Made by a program: the position numbers and the translations under genes
From: Acidimicrobiales bacterium
GTDB lineage: Bacteria > Actinomycetota > Acidimicrobiia > Acidimicrobiales > Aldehydirespiratoraceae
DNA: 64,000 bases
Reading direction: 5' to 3'
NCBI GenBank assembly: GCA_041394245.1
Contig: JAWKIR010000002.1
Location: 1,488,001-1,552,000 of the forward strand
The notes under the pieces: generated by a model
The model's database searches: none
Told to the model about the DNA's origin: nothing
Seen by the model: only the letters and a program-made list of their open reading frames with translations
In this document: piece by piece, positions 59,719-64,000 of the stretch
How the letters are laid out: every line of letters begins with the position of its first letter
How positions within the stretch are numbered: position 1 is the first letter of the stretch

Positions 59719-60642
59719 GTGAAGTTGCCGTCGGCACTGTCGCCGGTGCGGCGCTACCGGGCGCTCGGTTTCCCCTACCGCGCGCCCTCGACGCCGCGCG
59801 GCGTCGAGCCGGCACCGACCGAGAAGACCACCGGCGCCCACTACGACACCGCCTGGGCCCGCCGGCTGCCGGCGCGCATGGCCCGTGCCGCGATCGTCGA
59901 CGGACCGATGCGCCTGCTGGTCTCCGGGCTCGCCGCCCCCGACCGACGGGGCCAGGACCGGCTCGACGCGCTCGAAGGACCCGCGATCTTCGCGGCCAAC
60001 CACCACAGTCACCTCGACACGCCGCTCATGCTCACGTCGATCCCCGAGCCCTGGCGCCACAAGCTGATCGTCGGCGCCGCGGCCGACTATTTCTTCACCA
60101 CACGGACGACCTCGGCCCTGTCGTCGCTGGTCATCGGGGCCGTGCCCATCGAACGCAGCAAGGTCAGCCGCCGATCCGCCGACCAGGCTGCCCGGCTCGT
60201 CGACGAGGGGTGGAGTCTCCTGCTGTTCCCGGAGGGCGGGCGTTCTCCCGACGGCTGGGGCCAGCCCTTCCGCGGCGGCGCCGCGTATCTCGCCCAGAAG
60301 ACGGGACGACCGGTCGTGCCGATCCATCTCGAGGGCACCGGCCGCATCCTGCGCAAGGGGCGGTCGCTCCCCCGCCCGTCGACGACGTCGGTCACGTTCG
60401 GCCGCCCGCTGCACCCCCGCGACGACGAGAACGCCACCAGATTCGCGGCGCGGCTCGAAGCGGAGATCGCGGCCCTGGCCGACGAAGCGTCGTCGGACTG
60501 GTACCGGGCCCGCCTTCGGGCCCACGCCGGCGACAGCCCCGATCTCACCGGCCCGACCTCGGGGCAGTGGCGTCGGGCCTGGGCGCTCGGCGACCGTTCC
60601 CGTGGCGCACAGCGGCGGACACGGCGCTGGCCCGAGATCTGA
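59719..60642 (+). CDS. PlsC-type acyltransferase (lysophosphatidate-like)
   Basis: A 307-residue acyltransferase from GTG 59719. Motif HxxxxD in ANHHSHLD near residue 96, FPEGGRSPDG near 175, and PVVPIHLEGTGRIL near 205 are the conserved PlsC blocks. Such enzymes transfer acyl groups from acyl-CoA or ACP to a glycerol-phosphate or similar hydroxyl at the membrane. It follows the LarA-like gene by 10 bases. The acceptor is unknown but could be the alcohol made by the reductase. Confidence 0.9.
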   Translation: MKLPSALSPVRRYRALGFPYRAPSTPRGVEPAPTEKTTGAHYDTAWARRLPARMARAAIVDGPMRLLVSGLAAPDRRGQDRLDALEGPAIFAANHHSHLDTPLMLTSIPEPWRHKLIVGAAADYFFTTRTTSALSSLVIGAVPIERSKVSRRSADQAARLVDEGWSLLLFPEGGRSPDGWGQPFRGGAAYLAQKTGRPVVPIHLEGTGRILRKGRSLPRPSTTSVTFGRPLHPRDDENATRFAARLEAEIAALADEASSDWYRARLRAHAGDSPDLTGPTSGQWRRAWALGDRSRGAQRRTRRWPEI

Positions 60643-60691
60643 TCCGGCCGCTTCTCGCCGGTCCGCACCGACACCGATAGGGTCTCGCGCC

Positions 60692-61567
60692 ATGCGCTTC
60701 TCTCTCGCCGAATCGATGATCGAACCGACCATGTACGCCCCGCTCGTGCAGGCGGCCGAGGAGGCCGGCTACGACTCCTTCGTCGTGCCCGACTCGATCT
60801 GTTATCCCGAGGACGGCGACAGCAAGTACCCGTACAACGCCGACGGAACCCGCGAGTTCCTCGAGGGCAAGCCGTTCATCGAGCCGTTCTCCCTGATCCC
60901 CGCCCTGGCCGCGGTGACGAAGACGATCCGCTTCACCACGTTCGTGGTCAAGCTGCCGATCCGTCACCCGGTGATCACCGCGAAGCAGGTCACGTCGGTC
61001 GGCGTGATCACCGGCGGCCGCTTCGGGTTCGGGGTCGGCACGAGCCCGTGGCGGGAGGACTACGCGATCACCGAGATCCCGTGGGAGAAGCGGGGCGCCC
61101 GGATGGACGAGTGCATCGAGATCATCAACGGCCTCCAGACCGGCGAGCAGTTCGGCTATTCCGGCGAGTTCTACGACTTCCCGCCGTGCCAGCTCTGCCC
61201 GGTGCCCGAGCAGAAGGTGCCGATCCTCGTCGGCGGCCATTCCAAGATGGCGCTCGATCGAGCCGGGCGGCTCGGCGACGGCTGGATGCACGCGGGCGGC
61301 GACGCCGACGAACTCGCTCGCATGATGGCCACCGTCGACGAGGTCCGGGCCGGGGCCGGCCGCGCCGACGAACCCTTCGAGGTCCACGCCATCAGCATCG
61401 ACGCCTATTCACCCGAGGGTGTCGAACGGCTCGAGGCAGCCGGCGTCACCGATTGCATCGTCGGTTTCCGCGACGCCTACCAGCCCGGACCGGACCCGCA
61501 GACCCTCGACGAGAAGCTCACCGCCATGCAGTGGTACGCCGACGAGGTCATCGCGAAGTTCCGTTAG
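60692..61567 (+). CDS. Luciferase-like (LLM) oxidoreductase, probably F420-dependent
   Basis: A 291-residue TIM barrel from ATG 60692. MRFSLAESMIEPTMYAPLVQ, AGYDSFVVPDSICYPE, RFGFGVGTSPWREDYA and VPILVGGHSKMALDRAGRLG match the LLM group, TIGR03619 and related F420 subfamilies. It is the last gene of the reductase operon (50-base gap after PlsC). It may use F420 or flavin to oxidise or reduce the lipid product. Its stop overlaps the convergent gene's stop by three bases. Confidence 0.88.
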   Translation: MRFSLAESMIEPTMYAPLVQAAEEAGYDSFVVPDSICYPEDGDSKYPYNADGTREFLEGKPFIEPFSLIPALAAVTKTIRFTTFVVKLPIRHPVITAKQVTSVGVITGGRFGFGVGTSPWREDYAITEIPWEKRGARMDECIEIINGLQTGEQFGYSGEFYDFPPCQLCPVPEQKVPILVGGHSKMALDRAGRLGDGWMHAGGDADELARMMATVDEVRAGAGRADEPFEVHAISIDAYSPEGVERLEAAGVTDCIVGFRDAYQPGPDPQTLDEKLTAMQWYADEVIAKFR

Positions 61568-62070
61568 CGGAGCTGGTCCCGGCAGTCGACGACGATCTCG
61601 CTGAAGCGGACATCGTCGGCGAAGAGCACCGCCGGTTCGGGGTGGTCGCGCAACCGCACGAGGAGACAGCCGACGATCGTCGGGTCGAGTCCCTCCTCGA
61701 CCATGCGATACAGCTCGGCCTCGACATCGATGGTCGGCGTCTGCAGTTCCGACTCGAGATCCGCTTCGGTGAGCGGCGACCCGCCGACGACCCCTGCAGT
61801 GGCGGCCAGCGCGGGGGCGCACTGCGACGAGATCCGGGCAAGGAGCGCGAGCTCGTCGTCGTCGAGGTTCACGTCCAGCCCGGTGACCTTGGTGAGATCG
61901 AGTTCACCGTCGAGGGCCGACACGATGCAGGAGGCGCGGGTGCGATCGACGCCGTCGAGCACCAGCACCTCGACCGCCTCTTCGGAGCCCAGCGTGACCG
62001 AACGCGCGCACGACGTGCCCACGGCGACCATGGCGAGAGACAGGCCGAACAGGGCGGCGCGAGGGCTCAT
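61564..62070 (-). CDS. Hypothetical exported protein (possible lipoprotein)
   Basis: A 168-residue protein. MSPRAALFGLSLAMVAVGTS followed by Cys21 looks like a signal peptide with a weak lipobox (GTSC). The rest is acidic and alpha-helical with two or three further cysteines (ASCIVSAL, SSQCAPAL, VGCLLVRL). No family recognised. It ends by sharing bases with the convergent oxidoreductase stop and follows the GntR stop by 16 bases, so it may be co-transcribed with GntR. Confidence 0.65.
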   Translation of the reverse strand: MSPRAALFGLSLAMVAVGTSCARSVTLGSEEAVEVLVLDGVDRTRASCIVSALDGELDLTKVTGLDVNLDDDELALLARISSQCAPALAATAGVVGGSPLTEADLESELQTPTIDVEAELYRMVEEGLDPTIVGCLLVRLRDHPEPAVLFADDVRFSEIVVDCRDQLR

Positions 62071-62085
62071 GATGAGCCGTCGGCC

Positions 62086-62817
62086 TCACTCGACCAATCT
62101 CAAGCCTGTCGGGCCATCTCCTGCCCCCACCGCCGGAAGTTCGGCGCTGAACACGGTGAGGTGCCCGGGGTAGACGTGTTCGCTCATCAGTACCGCCGAG
62201 CCGTCCTCGGAACGGGTGATCCGCTCGCAGACGAGCACGGGTGAGCCGGCCGGCACGTTGAGCAGCGCGGCGTCGATCGCCGACGCGGCCGACGCACCGA
62301 TGGTCTGCTCGGCGCCCATGACCCGCACGTCGAGCAGTTCGTAGAACGGTCGGGCTTCGACGTCGTGGCGGGAGAACCGGGAGGCGAGCCCCTCGGGGCA
62401 CCACACGGTCACACGGGCGAACGGCTCGCCGTCGGCGAGGTTGAGCCGCCGCACCTCGAGGACGCGACGTTCGTGCAGTACCGCCTCGACCCGGGCGGGT
62501 GCATCGATGAACGCGAAGTCGAGCACCCGGCGGGTGGAGACGGCCCCCGAGGCGGCCAGTTGTTGCTCCAGCGTGTCGAGTTCGCCGAGCGGTTGGCGCA
62601 CCGGGTCGCCGGCCACGAACCATCCGAGTCCCTGTTGCGAATCGATCAGCCCGCTCTCGCGCAGCTGTTCGAGGGCACGACGCACCGTCACCCGTGACAC
62701 GGAGAACTCCTCCGACAGATTCGCTTCAGACGGCAGCAGCCGGCCCGCGGTGAACCCACCGGTGCGGATGCGTTCTCGGAGATCGTCGGCGATGGCCTGG
62801 TAGCGGGGGGTTCGCAT
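62086..62817 (-). CDS. GntR/UTRA-family transcriptional regulator
   Basis: A 243-residue regulator. The N-terminal winged helix YQAIADDLRERIRTGGFTAG, LLPSEANLSEEFSVSRVTVR then RALEQLRESGLIDSQQGLGW (about residues 6-67) is the GntR signature; residues about 90-240 form the UTRA ligand domain. It is divergent from aconitase with only 58 bases between them, so it probably regulates the aconitase gene and itself. The effector (sugar, organic acid or other) cannot be told. Confidence 0.92.
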   Translation of the reverse strand: MRTPRYQAIADDLRERIRTGGFTAGRLLPSEANLSEEFSVSRVTVRRALEQLRESGLIDSQQGLGWFVAGDPVRQPLGELDTLEQQLAASGAVSTRRVLDFAFIDAPARVEAVLHERRVLEVRRLNLADGEPFARVTVWCPEGLASRFSRHDVEARPFYELLDVRVMGAEQTIGASAASAIDAALLNVPAGSPVLVCERITRSEDGSAVLMSEHVYPGHLTVFSAELPAVGAGDGPTGLRLVE

Positions 62818-62830
62818 GAAGAGGGTTGAC

Positions 62831-62859
62831 TACTTGTCTGTTACTTGTCTTGTCTTTTG
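62831..62859. promoter_or_regulatory. Direct repeats of TACTTGTCT in GntR/aconitase promoter
   Basis: TACTTGTCT occurs at 62831-62839 and 62842-62850 (11-base spacing, one helical turn), followed by a partial TTGTCTTTTG. It lies in the 58 bases between GntR (start 62817) and aconitase (start 62876). It is likely a regulatory site for the adjacent GntR protein, overlapping the aconitase promoter. Confidence 0.6.
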
Positions 62860-62875
62860 CGCTAGAGTACCCGGT

Positions 62876-64000
62876 ATGGCAGTCGCAGCAAGCACACCCA
62901 TCGAACTCATCAACGGCGTCTACGCCACGCTCGACGAGCGCATCAGCGCCGCCCGTGAGCGTTTCGGTCGTCCCCTCACCCTCGCCGAGAAGATCCTGAT
63001 CAATCATCTCGACCGTCCGGATCAAGAGCTCGAGCGTGGCGAGTCCTACGTCGACCTGCGCCCTGACCGGGTCGCCATGCAGGACGCCACCGCCCAGATG
63101 GCGTGGCTCCAGTTCATGACCGCCGGCCTCGACGAGGTCCAGGTGCCCACGACGACCCACTGCGACCACCTGATCCAGGCCCGGGTCGACGGCAAGTTGG
63201 ACCTCATGGCAGCCGTCGACAACAACGAGGAGGTCTACGACTTCCTCGAGTCCGTTTCGGCCCGCTACGGCGGCGGTTTCTGGAAGCCCGGATCCGGCAT
63301 CATCCATCAGGTGGTGCTCGAGCAATACGCCTTCCCCGGCGGCATGATCATCGGCACCGACTCCCACACGCCCAACGGCGGCGGCATCGGCATGATCGCC
63401 GTGGGTGTCGGCGGGGCCGACGCGGTCGACGTGATGACCGGCTTCCCGTGGAACGTGAAGTGGCCCAAGCTCATCGGCGTCAAGCTGACCGGCTCGCTCA
63501 ACGGCTGGACGGCCCCGAAGGACATCATCCTGAAGGTCGCCGAGATCCTGACGGTCAAGGGCGGCACCGGTGCGATCGTCGAATACTTCGGCGAGGGCGC
63601 CAACAGCCTCAGCTGCACCGGCAAGGCCACGATCTGCAACATGGGCGCCGAGATCGGCGCGACCACCTCGGTGTTCGCGTACGACGACGCGATCGCCCGC
63701 TACCTGAAGAGCACCGGCCGCGAGGAAGTCGCCGACGCGGCCGACGCCGTCGCCCACCACCTGCGGGCCGACGACGAGGTTCTGGCCAACCCGGCCGACT
63801 TCTACGACCAGGTCATCGAGATCGATCTCGACACCCTCACGCCGCACATCAACGGCCCCCACACTCCCGATCTCTCCCGTGAGGTCGGTGCCCTCGGCGC
63901 CGAAGCCCGCGAGAACGGCTGGCCGCTCGAAGTGAGCGCGGCGCTGATCGGCTCGTGCACGAACTCGTCGTACGAGGACATCACCCGGGCGGCGTCGATC
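62876..64000 (+). CDS. acn: Aconitate hydratase (partial, runs off window)
   Basis: The frame from ATG 62876 is open to the end (375 codons). Aconitase motifs in order: TTHCDHLIQA (near residue 100), IIGTDSHTPNGGGIG (near 162), and IGSCTNSSYED near 362, which holds a [4Fe-4S] cysteine ligand. The pattern is closest to the mitochondrial-type aconitase, unlike the larger AcnA type common in Actinobacteria. It isomerises citrate to isocitrate in the TCA or glyoxylate cycle. The two remaining cluster cysteines are beyond the window. A divergent GntR gene probably controls it. Confidence 0.93.
   Translation, partial: MAVAASTPIELINGVYATLDERISAARERFGRPLTLAEKILINHLDRPDQELERGESYVDLRPDRVAMQDATAQMAWLQFMTAGLDEVQVPTTTHCDHLIQARVDGKLDLMAAVDNNEEVYDFLESVSARYGGGFWKPGSGIIHQVVLEQYAFPGGMIIGTDSHTPNGGGIGMIAVGVGGADAVDVMTGFPWNVKWPKLIGVKLTGSLNGWTAPKDIILKVAEILTVKGGTGAIVEYFGEGANSLSCTGKATICNMGAEIGATTSVFAYDDAIARYLKSTGREEVADAADAVAHHLRADDEVLANPADFYDQVIEIDLDTLTPHINGPHTPDLSREVGALGAEARENGWPLEVSAALIGSCTNSSYEDITRAASI

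Noticed and set aside
1..64000. CRISPR arrays, rRNA genes, prophage structural genes, toxin-antitoxin pairs
   Set aside because: I looked for regular spaced repeats, rRNA sequence and typical gene sets and saw none.

Overview
The window is GC-rich chromosomal DNA from an actinobacterium. F420-type luciferase-like oxidoreductases, a mycothiol-type isomerase fragment, a DUF222/HNH (13E12-type) gene with an actinobacterial SOS box, Ltp2/DUF35 thiolase pairs and TetR-controlled cytochrome P450s all fit. Acidimicrobiia-like is my best guess, but the class is not proven from sequence alone.

Bases 1-38,100 are a large catabolic and detoxification region. A six-gene leftward operon (6821 to beyond 1) encodes P450, Ltp2-like thiolase, DUF35 zinc ribbon, DHA2 exporter, TetR and MMPL transporter. 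Stress and efflux genes follow (6.9-10.4 kb). A leftward block (15.2-10.7 kb) holds a luciferase-like oxidoreductase, a Baeyer-Villiger monooxygenase (BVMO), a DODA-type dioxygenase and an esterase; it also contains a truncated isomerase gene beside a transposase remnant and an internally deleted acyl-CoA synthetase. A rightward block (16.1-23.2 kb) holds ferredoxin, thioesterase, acyl-CoA dehydrogenase, a second BVMO, an enoyl-CoA hydratase relic and two amidohydrolases. An 11-gene leftward operon (34283 to 23175) encodes SDR, DUF35, thiolase, MaoC-like dehydratase, thiolase-like protein, alcohol dehydrogenase, carboxymuconolactone-decarboxylase-like protein, acyl-CoA ligase, Ltp2-like thiolase, DUF35 and acyl-CoA dehydrogenase. 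A TetR/P450/thioesterase/nitronate-monooxygenase set ends the region. Together these resemble activation, beta-oxidation and retro-aldol removal of side chains from a steroid- or terpenoid-like substrate, with oxygenase and BVMO ring or ketone chemistry.

Bases 38,100-43,400 are an accessory segment: several hypotheticals (one frameshifted), a 12-bp tandem repeat, inverted and direct repeats, a small excisionase-like protein and a tyrosine integrase next to tRNA-Val(CAC). This is the layout of an integrated element.

Bases 43,400-55,000 look like core chromosome: an unusual alpha/beta-hydrolase with two ACT domains, a sigma factor with its membrane partner bracketed by palindromic repeats placed on stop codons, amidase, glyoxalase-like protein, zinc ribbon, HAD hydrolase, the SOS-type HNH gene, divergent murF and ddl, and a DegT-type aminotransferase.

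Bases 55,000-61,600 hold the set I find most intriguing: a TetR gene with a palindromic operator, divergent from a compact operon of acyl-CoA reductase fused to a HAD-IB phosphatase, a LarA-like protein, a PlsC acyltransferase and a luciferase-like oxidoreductase. This is probably a lipid-modification pathway. The window ends with a GntR regulator divergent from aconitase, which runs off the edge.
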